64,000 bases of DNA from Plectosphaerella cucumerina (lineage: Eukaryota; Ascomycota; Sordariomycetes; Glomerellales; Plectosphaerellaceae), in NCBI GenBank assembly GCA_020746995.1, contig JAGPXD010000002.1, forward strand, positions 7,688,001 to 7,752,000. Direction: 5' to 3'. The notes beneath the pieces are model-generated. The model was not told the origin of the DNA, did no database searches, and saw only the letters and a list, made by a program, of their open reading frames with translations. Each line of letters opens with the position of its first letter. Positions within the stretch are counted from its first letter, which is position 1. Below, piece by piece: positions 52,055-61,857 of this stretch. The position numbers were made by a program, and so were the translations under genes.

Positions 52055-53814
52055 ATGGTTTGTCCCGCCCCGGCGTCGCCCCCGGCGGCCGCCACAAACC
52101 GCTGACATATCCCAGTCGTCCTTCAGCCCAACCCAGATCTTCGAGGACGGAACGACAGAGGAGAAGGGAGAGAACGCCCGCCTTTCGGCCTTTGTCGGCG
52201 CCATCGCCGTCGGCGATCTCGTCAAGAGCACACTGGGACCCAAGGGAATGGACAAGATCCTGCAGTCGGCGTACGTCTTGCCCAGGCGCGGGGTGATGGC
52301 TTCACATGTGTCTAACGGCTCCGCAGGTCCACCGGCGAAATCATGGTTACGAACGACGGCGCAACAATCCTCAAGTCCATCGCACTCGATAACGCGGCCG
52401 CAAAGGTTCTCGTCAATATTTCCAAGGTTCAGGATGACGAGGTTGGCGACGGAACGACGTCGGTCACGGTCCTGGCCGCCGAGCTTCTTCGCGAGGCCGA
52501 GCAGCTTGTTGCCAAAAAGATTCACCCTCAGACCATCATTGAAGGTTACAGAATAGCCAGCCAAGCCGCCCTGCGCGCCCTGGAGAACTCGGCAGTCGAC
52601 AGGAGCACCAGCCCCGAGGCCTTCAAGAAGGACCTCTACGCCATCGCCCGCACGACGCTCAGCTCAAAGGTGCTGGCGCAGGACCGCGACCACTTTGCCA
52701 AGCTCTCGTGCGAGGCCGTCCTCCGCCTCAAGACGTCCTCGGATCTCAGCCACATCCAAATCATCAAGAAGGCAGGTGGTAAGCTGAGTGATTCGTACCT
52801 GGACGAGGGCTTCATCCTGGACAAGAAGATTGGCGTCAACCAGCCCAAGCGTCTGGAAAAGGCAAAGATCCTGGTCGCCAACACGTCGATGGACACGGAC
52901 AAAATCAAGATCTTTGGCGCCCGGGTCAAGGTCGGCTCGACAAGCAAGCTGGCCGAGCTCGAAAAGGCCGAGAAGGAGAAGATGAAGGCAAAGGTCGAGA
53001 AGATCAAGGCACACGGCATCAACTGCTTCATCAACAGGCAGCTCATCTACAACTGGCCCGAGCAGCTCTTCACCGACGCTGGCATCATGTCCATCGAGCA
53101 CGCCGACTTTGACGGAATCGAGAGGCTCGCCCTCGTCACCGGCGGCGAGATCACCTCCACCTTTGACCACCCTGACCAGGTCAAGCTCGGCCAGTGCGAC
53201 CTCATCGAGGAGGTCATCATCGGCGAGGACACCCTGATCAAATTCTCCGGCGTCGCCGCCGGCGAGGCCTGCACCATCGTCCTCCGCGGCGCCACCGACC
53301 AGCTGCTGGACGAGGCCGAGCGCAGTCTGCACGACGCCCTGGCCGTCCTGTCCCAGACCGTCATCGAGCCCAGGACGACGCTCGGCGGCGGCTGCGCCGA
53401 GATGGTCATGGCCAAGGCCGTCGAGGGTGCCGCCACCCGCGTCGAGGGCAAGAAGCAGCTGGCTGTTTCGAGCTTCGCTGCGGCCCTTAGGCAGCTCCCC
53501 ACCATCCTCGCCGACAACGCCGGTCTCGACTCGGGCGACCTCGTCGCCCGCCTGCGCAAGGCCATCTACGACGGCATGACCACATATGGTCTCGACCTCC
53601 TGACGCCCGGTGGCGGCATAGCCGACATGCGCGACCTCGGCGTCGTCGAGAGCTTCAAGCTCAAGCGCGCCGTCGTCTCCTCTGCCAGCGAGGCGGCCGA
53701 GGTAAGTCACTCTCTTCACTCTTCACATGACACGTCAGGCGCTAACAGTCTCAGCTTCTCCTGCGCGTGGACGATATCATCCGGGCAGCACCGAGGAGGC
53801 GGGAGCGCGCGTAG
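52055..53814 (+). CDS. CCT2: chaperonin TRiC/CCT subunit beta
   Basis: Four exons (52055-52057, 52116-52270, 52327-53701 and 53755-53814) give 530 residues. It is one of eight subunits of the cytosolic chaperonin that folds actin, tubulin and WD40 proteins. The first exon is just the ATG; the 58-nt intron after it ends in CGCTGACATATCCCAG. Exon 2 then reads SSFSPTQIFEDGTTEEKGENARL, the conserved N terminus. Group II chaperonin motifs are present: GPKGMDKILQSA, VTNDGATILK, DDEVGDGTTSVTVLAAELL (ATP hydrolysis Asp), LLDEAERSLHDALAVLSQT, RTTLGGGCAEMVMA and TPGGGIADMRDLGVVESFKLKRAVVSSA. The last intron precedes a 19-residue exon ending RVDDIIRAAPRRRERA. Assignment to beta rather than another subunit rests on the N terminus and the NAAAKVLVNISKVQDDE block. 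Confidence 0.97.
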
Positions 53815-54871
53815 GCGGGACGCATGCAGGGCGGTTGGTCAGAGCATACTTCGACCTGTCGATAGACTCAGAAGTAATTGATGTCATGACACAAGATGTG
53901 AACCACTGCCGATGGTGGATGCTCGTAGCGATATCGGCAGTACCTTCTCCGATGAACACTTGAGCAACAGCTATTCGCCCAACTACACTGACCGAGACCT
54001 GTGGCCATGGCGGTGACACGAAGCCGGACAGATGGAGAGAAGCAGGCCAGCTAGGAATCTAGCCTGGAGAGACAACCTATCAAACATCGGTATCGGCACG
54101 GGACGTTCCAAGACAAGACAAGACACACGGAAGGAATCGGCAACGGGTAGAACCCCGCCTGGCGCTGGACCGTGGGATCAAACGCCCACCGAGTATCTTC
54201 TTGTATGATCATCAGACCGTAGCCTCGAGGAGGCGGGAGTGGAGTGCATGTGCCCCAACAAGCTGTCCGCAGTTCGCAGGATGCGTGCCGGACACAGCGC
54301 AGGATCGACGCGACGTTGGAAGCGCGCTGCCTCGTTTGCCGATCGAGCCACATGCAAACCGAGATGGTATGATGTGGCATGATGGCAGGATGACCATGAG
54401 GGGACGTGGTGGCGGCCCTGTTGAGCTCCGTGGCCACACTCAGGAGAACCGTACAAAACGCTCAGCACGCCCAATTGCATGCAGCCCAGCACAAGAAACC
54501 CGGATCATGAACTCCTACAGACGAACGGCCTTTTTGGCTACCGGGATCAAATCGCCTGTGTCATCATCTTGTTTCTTGACCAGCCACTCACACGAGCGTT
54601 GTCGGGACCGGCTTTCGGGCCGGACTGATGTTGGAATGCCAGCTAAGGGCTTTGGAGGGACGGGAAAGCATCTGTATGGCTTGAGCCCTGAGGGTACTTG
54701 CACATGCTTTTTTTCTTTCCCGCCTTTCCATCGGCTAGCAGAGATGCCAGCAAGTCATTCGGACGGGACGTGTTGTCTCCAGCGATTGCGCGGGGTTCAC
54801 TGACACTCGTGGCAAAACCCGACTCAACAAATGAACCTGGGTCAAGTCAGACCCATTATCTTAAGTCCTGA
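53815..54871. other. intergenic, no gene recognised
   Basis: CCT2 3' flank followed by unassigned sequence. Overlapping frames of 60-200 codons exist on both strands, none recognisable. Confidence 0.45.
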
Positions 54872-56433
54872 AACGGCTACTGTGCGATACGGCCAGACGG
54901 CAGCCAGGAGGCAAGAGACGGCTCTGCTGTGGAAGCGGGCTCGAAGGCTGGAAGCCAGGGAGGGGCTGGGGGGTTCGACAAGCATCCAGTCCTGCCCCAA
55001 CAGAATTTCGAGATGGACAGGCGGAGTAATTGCGTGAGAAGTGAATGGGCAGAGGGCGAAAAGCAGTGTCCACCGGCAACGGGCCCCAGTTCTGGTGCCC
55101 CTGGACGTGAAGCCGTGGGGGCCAATCGCTTGATCTCCCACCGCTTGAACGGGAAGATGTGCTTGACAAGAGCAGGTAGGGGGGTCTACCGTCTATCAGG
55201 GATCAAGGGAGGGAGGGCCCGGAGGGGGTTTGCAGTGCCCTGGTGCCCCTCGCGTCGATGCCCTGGGTCAAGGGCTTGGGTGGCAAAGACAGTGAAATAC
55301 TCGTCGCAGGCCCCCGTCGCGGGGTTGCGTTCCTTGAGCTTGGGCGAGCTCCGGCGACGCGTCGGGGAGGCAGGCGAACAGCTCGGCGGCTCTTCCGCCA
55401 GAAGGTTTGATCTGATCTGCGATGGCTATGGGAAGCTGGGTGGCAGATGTGGCGGCTCTTCGTGTCGACATTCCGAAGCCAAGTCCATCGACCTCGGCAC
55501 TGGGTTGAGGAGCGGTGAGCGGGTAAAACATGGAGGCTGCAGGTTATACAGGTTCCATGCGGACGGATTCCGAGTCGTGAGTCTCGGGCAGCCCGCGGCG
55601 TTTGCGTCTGGGTGTACAGGTCTCGACACCGAGTCCAGCGGGCGTCGTGAAATCGTCCGGGTCACGCCAAGCTGCGCCGGCACCAACCCGTGCGCTCCTC
55701 CATTGAAGGGATCTCTAGCAGCTGCCTCTGTACACGGCGAAAACGTATTCGTACAATGGTCAATCAGTCGAGATGGCGCGTTGCTCCCGGGGAGATGCTT
55801 GCCACGAGGTACTCCAGCTGCCAACTTCCACGTCCTCAGAGCTTCGAAAGACCGTTGTGCTCCAGCTGTCAGTGGAGGAGAAAATGTCCTGCGGGGCCCC
55901 ACCTTCTCCCAACAAAATTCGGGGTCTGCCGCCAATCGCGGGCAGTCGCCGGCCGGAGGGGGGTGCATTCGGGGGACCGACCGCACGCCTGCTCCCCTCG
56001 CGGCCCGCCGCTCTCATGCTGTGCCCATTCTGGAACGGCACCGAACGTCTGAGCCGTCTCAAGTCGAGCCATTGATCGCTGCTGGTTTCCCTAAACCGTA
56101 CTTCCGTAGCGTCGAAGCGTTCCTCCTAGCCGGCGCGGGAAAGGGAAGAGAAAAAAAACAGGGTCGGGGGGCGAGAGAGCACATGCAAAGTGCAGAGCGC
56201 AAAGCGCCCCCCCCCTTTCCCGACTTCCCCCTGGCTGCCTCTGGTAAAATCAACTACCGTAAATATCAGTCCCTCCTGCCGCCTTCTTCATCTCACTCCC
56301 CCTCCCTGAGCGTCTCTCTCTTGCCCCTCTTGCCAATTTGCTTCTTGTGGTTGATTCTTGAGGCATTGATCTTACTGCCTGCAGTTGGAGCTCATCGTCT
56401 GTCTTGTTCCTCTTGCCCTCACCCACATTCATC
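54872..56433 (+). other. stop-free stretch of about 520 codons upstream of desaturase; coding status unknown
   Basis: One plus-strand frame has no stop from 54872 up to the desaturase start (and on to 56950 in a different frame from the desaturase). The first in-frame ATG is near 55013. The translation (GGCRLYRFHADGFRVVSLGQ and similar) shows no domain I know, and codon use lacks the strong C-ending bias of neighbours. Shorter ORFs also overlap on the other strand, indicating low stop density in general. Alternatives are an unrecognised gene whose 3' end or introns I cannot place, a long desaturase leader with an overlapping uORF, or a compositional accident. No signal peptide or membrane segment is obvious before the very end. 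Confidence 0.25.
56268..56333 (+). promoter_or_regulatory. CT-rich tract upstream of the desaturase
   Basis: A pyrimidine-rich stretch (CTCCCCCTCCCTGAGCGTCT and similar) begins about 165 bp upstream of the desaturase ATG. It follows a purine tract near 56139-56180 and a nine-C run at 56207-56215. Such CT tracts often mark transcription start regions of strongly expressed fungal genes. Confidence 0.45.
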
Positions 56434-57925
56434 ATGGCTCCTTCAACATCAACTGCGGTTTCGGCCAAGAACCCGGTCTTGCGCCGTACCGTCACCTCGA
56501 CCACGGATGCGGATCTCTCATCGCCATCTACGGCCGTTGCCTCGCCCTCAGACTCGCCCCGCCCCTCGGCCTCGTCCACCTCGCTCTCCTCCATGTCGGA
56601 AATGGACAATCTGCCTGAGAAGCCCGCCGACATGGGCAAGCTGCTCGACACGTACGGCAACGAGTTCACCGTCCCCGACTTCACAATTAAGGATATCCGC
56701 GACGCCATCCCCAAGCACTGCTTCGAGCGGTCCGCCATCAAGGGTTACGGCTACATCCTGCGCGACATGGCTTGCCTGGCTACCACCTTCACCATCTGGT
56801 ACAACTACGTTACCCCGGAGTACATTCCCAACACGGCCGCTCGCGCCGCCCTTTGGGGTCTCTACACCGTCCTCCAGGGCCTCTTCGGCACCGGCCTCTG
56901 GGTCATTGCCCACGAGTGCGGCCACGGCGCCTTCTCCGACAGCAGGATGATCAACGATGTCACCGGATGGTTCCTTCACTCGGCCCTCCTCGTCCCCTAC
57001 TTCAGCTGGCAAATCTCCCACAGCAAGCACCACAAGGCCACCGGCAACATGGAGCGCGACATGGTCTTCGTCCCCCGCACCCGCGAGGAGCACGCCACCC
57101 GTCTCGGCCGCGCCGTCCACGAGCTCGCTGAGCTGACCGAGGAGACCCCCATCCACACCCTCATCATGCTCTTCGCCCAGCAGCTCGTCGGCTGGCCCAA
57201 CTACCTCATGACCAACGTCACCGGCCACAACTACCACGAGCGCCAGCGCGAGGGCCGCGGCAAGGGCAAGCACAACGGCTACGGCGGCGGCGTCAACCAC
57301 TTTGACCCTCGCAGCCCCCTCTATGAGCAGAAGGATGCCTGGAAGATTGTCCTCTCCGACATTGGCATTGCCCTCACCGCCACCGCTCTTTACTTCCTCA
57401 GCTCTCGCTTCGGCTGGACCAACATGGCTGTCTGGTACTTCATCCCCTACCTCTGGGTCAACCACTGGCTGGGTAAGTCTCTCCGATGCTCTCCTTCTTC
57501 TCGTCGGTTGCTAATCTTTTTCCCCAGTCGCCATCACTTTCCTGCAGCACACCGACCCCTCGCTTCCCCACTACACCGGCGAGTCGTGGAACTTTGTCCG
57601 CGGAGCCGCCGCCACCATCGACCGCGAGATGGGCTTCGTCGGCCGCCAGCTCCTGCACGGCATCGTGGAGACCCACGTTCTGCACCACTACGTCAGCAGC
57701 ATCCCCTTCTACAACGCCGACGAGGCGTCGGATGCCATCCGTGTCGTCATGGGCAAGCACTACCGCTCCGACACCCGCGGCGGCCCCCTGGGCTTCATCA
57801 AGGCCCTCTACACCTCGAGCCGTTGGTGCCAGTGGGTCGAGCCCAGCCAGGACGCCCAGGGCGCCGGCAAGGGCGTCCTCTTCTTCCGCAACCGCAACGG
57901 CCTGGGCACCAAGCCTACCAAATAA
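56434..57925 (+). CDS. delta-12-type fatty acid desaturase
   Basis: Two exons (56434-57472 and 57528-57925) give 478 residues. The enzyme is an ER-membrane di-iron desaturase converting oleate to linoleate in phospholipids, using cytochrome b5. The three histidine boxes are HECGH (160-164), HSKHH (196-200) and HVLHH (396-400). Hydrophobic pairs surround the boxes. The N-terminal 60 residues are a Ser/Thr/Pro-rich extension ahead of the family phrase FTVPDFTIKDIRDAIPKHCFERS. The third box is in exon 2. The intron (57473-57527) has a TTGCTAAT branch region and interrupts a Val codon. A delta-15/omega-3 activity cannot be excluded from sequence, but the overall pattern resembles fungal OdeA/FAD2-like proteins. 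The ATG context ATCATGGC is favourable. Confidence 0.93.
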
Positions 57926-58492
57926 GCAGCATGGGAGGATCACAACCCTCGGGGGGGCGTTTTATGACAAGTCGTCCCTATTACACTTTTGGCATTTTTA
58001 GCGGCTTGGAGTACTTGACTGTCGTTTTCTCATCTCTTGCGACTCGCGGGCCACTCGAACACGGCTTGACCGTGGTGGCATCTCTCGGAACGATCTAGAT
58101 CAGTATACGATAGAGGCGGTGGCTCTGCTACTGTGGAGCCGATGAAAAGCAGTTTGAAGATGAAGTTGAATTCAAAGCATGAAAGCGGGGTTGCCCCTTG
58201 CACGTTGCTCTTGAGCCGCCCGTGGTGACTGGACGATCCGAGCCTCCCGTGGGGACGTGCATGGGTGCGTGTGATCGGGAGTAGGGCACGCTCGTGACTC
58301 GCCAAGCTGTGATGTGACGTCCGGGCAGAGTACTCGACGGATATTTCATCAGGGCCTGAACATGTCAGCAAACTGGCCGTGGCCCAAGACATCACAGAGG
58401 TCACTGCATCGAACTGAAGTTTCAAGAGTACCATCCAGTGGCAACGAGTGTTCATATTCAGTCTTCAAGTCATAAAATGTCCCCCTCCGCAA
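57926..58492. other. tail-to-tail intergenic between desaturase and deuterolysin
   Basis: The 3' regions of both genes lie here. No coding sequence is recognised. Confidence 0.5.
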
Positions 58493-59599
58493 TCAGCAGC
58501 CCATCGACACGGACTGCGCAAAGAGAGTGTATGTGTCGGCGTGGTTGAGGTTCTGCTCCGAGCTGAGCTGCTGAACAAACGAGTATCCATAGCCGCCGTA
58601 GTCCGAGGTGCCCAGGACATGGCGCAGATGCGTGGTCTCGTGCAGGATCGTAGACCCCTGGTCCTGGCCGTGGCACCGCGGGTTCTGCGCAGGCATCTCA
58701 AAGTAGGTCGGGCAGTTCACCATGTAGCTCTGGGAGGGCAGAGTATAGGCGATAACGCCGCCCGAACATGCGCCGTACACGTCGGTGCAGTGGTACCGCG
58801 AGGCGCCCGTAGTCGTGCTGCCGCACTCCTCCTCGATACGAGCGTAGACTTCCTCGACAGTGGACGCTACCGAGTCGGAAGAGCTCTTGAAGAACTCCTG
58901 AAGCCGAGCGGGATCGTTCTTGGCGGCCGCGCGAGCGGCAGACGCGAGAGCGGCACAACTGGCGATGCCATCAATGGTGGCTTGACGCTGGCTGCCAACG
59001 CAGTCGTCCTGGACGATGGTGCGCTTCGCCTTTTCCTGGAAGGTTCTGTGAGTGGCAAACGCCTTGGTTCCATCCACCTCCTCGCTCACTACAGTGTTGC
59101 TCTTGAACGGGACCGTGCCGGCGATCTCCGTAGAGTTGAGCTCCGCGTAGGAGAAGGCGCCGGATGTCAGAATGTTGAAGACGCCGCCCTCGCTGAGGTC
59201 ATGGAGCTCGGCGGCATCGAAATCAGCCTCGACTGTCTCTCCCGCCTTGACGATGGTGAAAGCGTCTTCTGACAGGCCAACGTGGGAGATGATGAGCCGA
59301 AGGCCGTCAAAAGGGAGCCGGGAATCTTGGAGCTGTCAGCCGCAGATCAGAGAGAGGAAGATGGACTTGGACGTACCGCCAGCAAAGACCTGCACCTTTT
59401 CCACGGCGTTCTCGTCAAGGAATGTACCAGCTGTGAACAGCTTGAGATCATCGGGGCCAATATTGGTGAGGCTGGCGTGAACGCCCGAGTTGCCAGTCTG
59501 GACTAGCCGGATATCCAGGGGAGTATCACGTCTTCTCAGGTCCACTGCCGCCGACGTTGCGACCGTCGCGAAGAGGGAGAGAACCGCCAGGGCATACAT
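58493..59599 (-). CDS. secreted deuterolysin metalloprotease (M35, neutral protease 2 type)
   Basis: Two exons on the minus strand (59599-59377 and 59325-58493) give 351 residues. It is a single-zinc aspzincin endopeptidase secreted as a proenzyme. A signal peptide (1-17) is followed by a beta-rich prodomain with VQVFAGG-DSRLPFDGLRL across the splice junction, AGETVEADFDAAELHDLSEGG and VPFKSNTVV. A Lys-Arg site (AKRTIVQDDC) probably releases the mature enzyme. Catalytic HETTH lies at 303-307, followed by GTSDYGGYGYS, whose Asp316 is the third zinc ligand. Six to eight cysteines in the mature domain match the family. The C terminus QSVSMGC is typical. The intron is 51 nt with a GCGGCTGACAG branch/acceptor region. 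Only a weak TATA-like sequence is seen upstream. Confidence 0.94.
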
Positions 59600-61156
59600 G
59601 ATGTGAATGGATTTAGAAGGACTGAAGAGCCACAATGAGGGCAAAGGAACGATGGGGAAAGGAGTGTCAGGGACGAGGAACTGCCGAGGCGCACTGGAGC
59701 ACAAGACTCGGCCTTGAGTATCGAGGATATGCCATCTTTATGTCCCGCGGTCGACGGGCGACTGAACAGCCCCGACGCGCGTATCTGGAGACTACTCTTC
59801 GAAAAACGCCTGCCACATGGCGGGAAACAAACGTCGACCAAAGTATTCATCCGTGCCTGGACCAGTTCGCGCCTCAGGGATCGACTCGCCGAGGGACTAC
59901 ATTCGGGCGACGGCGTGCCCCTCCCCCTGCGCTAGGTGCTCCGTCTTTGTGCTCGGTGGATGCCCTCGCACTTCAGATGAAGGTTGCCAAAGTTGGGAGG
60001 AACCTAGCGTCGTACCTGGCCTGTACGTACTCGACCGCCAGCTTCTGGAATCGACGGCACGAACAGATTACACATGGAAGAGCTGTGCCTATACTGAGTG
60101 AGGATGTCACGGTACAGGCTGGGAGTCTTTCTTGACCCAGGGCCGCGATGGACTGCCATACACATCGGCTGTCCTTTGTTCAAAGTTGAAGGCTTGAAAC
60201 CTGCCATCGACAAGTCCGGGGATGCCAAGGGCCGAGTCCATGTGCGAGGAGGTTTTCAAAGGGCGCGACTTGCGCGAACAAAGACGCCGAGGGAGGACAT
60301 GGCTCGAGTCGGCCGACCCTCTGCAGGACGGCGCTGTCGGTGTGAGGGGCAGGTCCGATGGTGGACGAGGGGTTGCGAAAAGGTTCTGTGGTTCCTGGCG
60401 GCGTTGGCGGGAAAACGGTTCAGTCTAGTGGCTGGAAACCAGGGGTTAGTGCGCGATGTTGAGGCCGGCGTTGATATTCCCGCCGTTGATATTCCCGCCG
60501 TTGAGGTCGGTCTCTTTGAGAGGCTGAGCCCGGGGGCCGGGTTGACTGCGCTGTATTGTGCCCCGTGGTGAATGCTCATCCAAGGTCTGGCGTTCTCGAA
60601 AGTCTGCGATCAGACTCTTGCGCGGGGTTGACTTCCAGCTCCAGAGCCCCGCCATCGCAAGGAATGTCAAGTGTCGGTGCGCCGCCGTCCAAGGGATCGC
60701 CGACTCAGTGGTCTAGCCACGGTCGCGGCCCACGGTCCTTGCCACCTTTCTCCGCCGGCCGTCGCACCATCTGCTGCCTGGACGAGTAAGGCAAACAAGA
60801 CGTTCCTTTGCGTTCCAACACTCGCCGCAGAAGGTCAAGCGCGAAGATCAATGCAAAGACTTGATGTCGGCACGAGCGTGAGCGGGGACCATCTGACGTG
60901 GCTGGGACTGGAGGGTGACATCTCGGCTTCGAGTTTCTGCGGCCTTCTTATCTGAGGCGACCCCGAGCCGGCATGTGTCCGCAATAGGAAGGCGCCAGCG
61001 GGTGCTCCAGGCGGCTGCTCGCGACGACTGCCACGAGGCAATTCGTCACTTGAGTGCCGTCCTCCTCTCCTTATAGGTGCTGCCTTTGCATCGAGTATTC
61101 CTGCTTCATCCACACCACAACGTCACTCACGGCAGAACTTGAAGACCCCGCACCTC
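59600..61156. other. intergenic, no gene recognised
   Basis: About 1.55 kb separating the divergent deuterolysin and prodomain-like genes. Open frames up to about 165 codons show no domain. A 15-nt tandem repeat sits at 60469-60505. Confidence 0.45.
60469..60505. repeat. 15-nt tandem repeat, about 2.4 copies
   Basis: The unit CGTTGATATTCCCGC occurs at 60469-60483 and 60484-60498, followed by a partial third copy (CGTTGAG). Function unknown. Confidence 0.85.
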
Positions 61157-61774
61157 ATGGCCCACGCAACGTCTTCCTCTCGACTCCCCATCCTCCTCCT
61201 CGCTCTTGTTGTTGGATTCGTTCTCTGGGTCTGTAACCCTTTCGACAGCGCCTTCAACTCTCCGTCCACAGTCATGTCCGACGGCCAGAAACACCAGGGC
61301 GCCCTCGCCAAGGTGGACGTCTCCGTCAAGCAGACGGCCACGTCGCCTCCGTCCATCAGCGTGACCGTCACAAACAACTACGATACCGTCTTGACGCTGC
61401 TCAACTGGAACTCTCCTCTCGACCCGGCCGCCACAGCCCTTGGCGTCTTCTCTTTCACCCCCGAAGGTGCCTCTGCGCCGCTGGACATCCCGACCATTGC
61501 GTTCCGGCGCGTTATGCCGCCGCCTCCGGATAACCTCATCACTCTTCAGCCTGGCCAGAGCAAGACATCCCACTTCACATTCGAGGACCCTGCCGTGCCC
61601 GTGGGAGAGCTTGGCAAGAAGGCGAAGCTCCAGTGCTCGGGCGACTGGGCCTCCGCCTGGCCCGGCTACACCGCCGCCGAGCTGACGCCCGAGAAGCTCG
61701 ACCAGCTGCAATACGGCGACTCTGCCGTGTCGGGCCCGTTCAAGAGCGAGGCGATTGAGTTGGTTATTGGCTAG
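61157..61774 (+). CDS. small membrane-anchored protein resembling a deuterolysin prodomain
   Basis: Intronless, 205 residues. A hydrophobic segment (residues about 11-26, PILLLALVVGFVLWVC) gives an N-terminal anchor or uncleaved signal. The rest looks beta-rich: ISVTVTNNYDTVLTLLNWNSPLD, LQPGQSKTSHFTFEDPAV, and GPFKSEAIELVIG at the end. The order of these blocks parallels the prodomain of the nearby deuterolysin: HASLTNIGPDDLKLF...FLD, AGETVEADFDAAEL, VPFKSNTVV. There is no HExxH motif or catalytic domain. The similarity was judged by eye and is weak, but the block order is convincing enough to record. A second in-frame ATG at 61274 (MSDGQKHQ) would give a cytosolic form without the anchor. 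I do not recognise a named family. It ends 83 bp from the convergent IRE1 gene. Confidence 0.7.
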   Translation: MAHATSSSRLPILLLALVVGFVLWVCNPFDSAFNSPSTVMSDGQKHQGALAKVDVSVKQTATSPPSISVTVTNNYDTVLTLLNWNSPLDPAATALGVFSFTPEGASAPLDIPTIAFRRVMPPPPDNLITLQPGQSKTSHFTFEDPAVPVGELGKKAKLQCSGDWASAWPGYTAAELTPEKLDQLQYGDSAVSGPFKSEAIELVIG

Positions 61775-61857
61775 TTTTGCAAAGACAGAAATACATTGAA
61801 TTTCAAGAACCCGACCACTTTCGCTGCGACCCGTGTCTCCGTCTCGCACAGTTCAAT

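Noticed and set aside
56548..57465. 305-codon minus-strand frame over the desaturase
   Set aside because: Antisense shadow of the desaturase exon.
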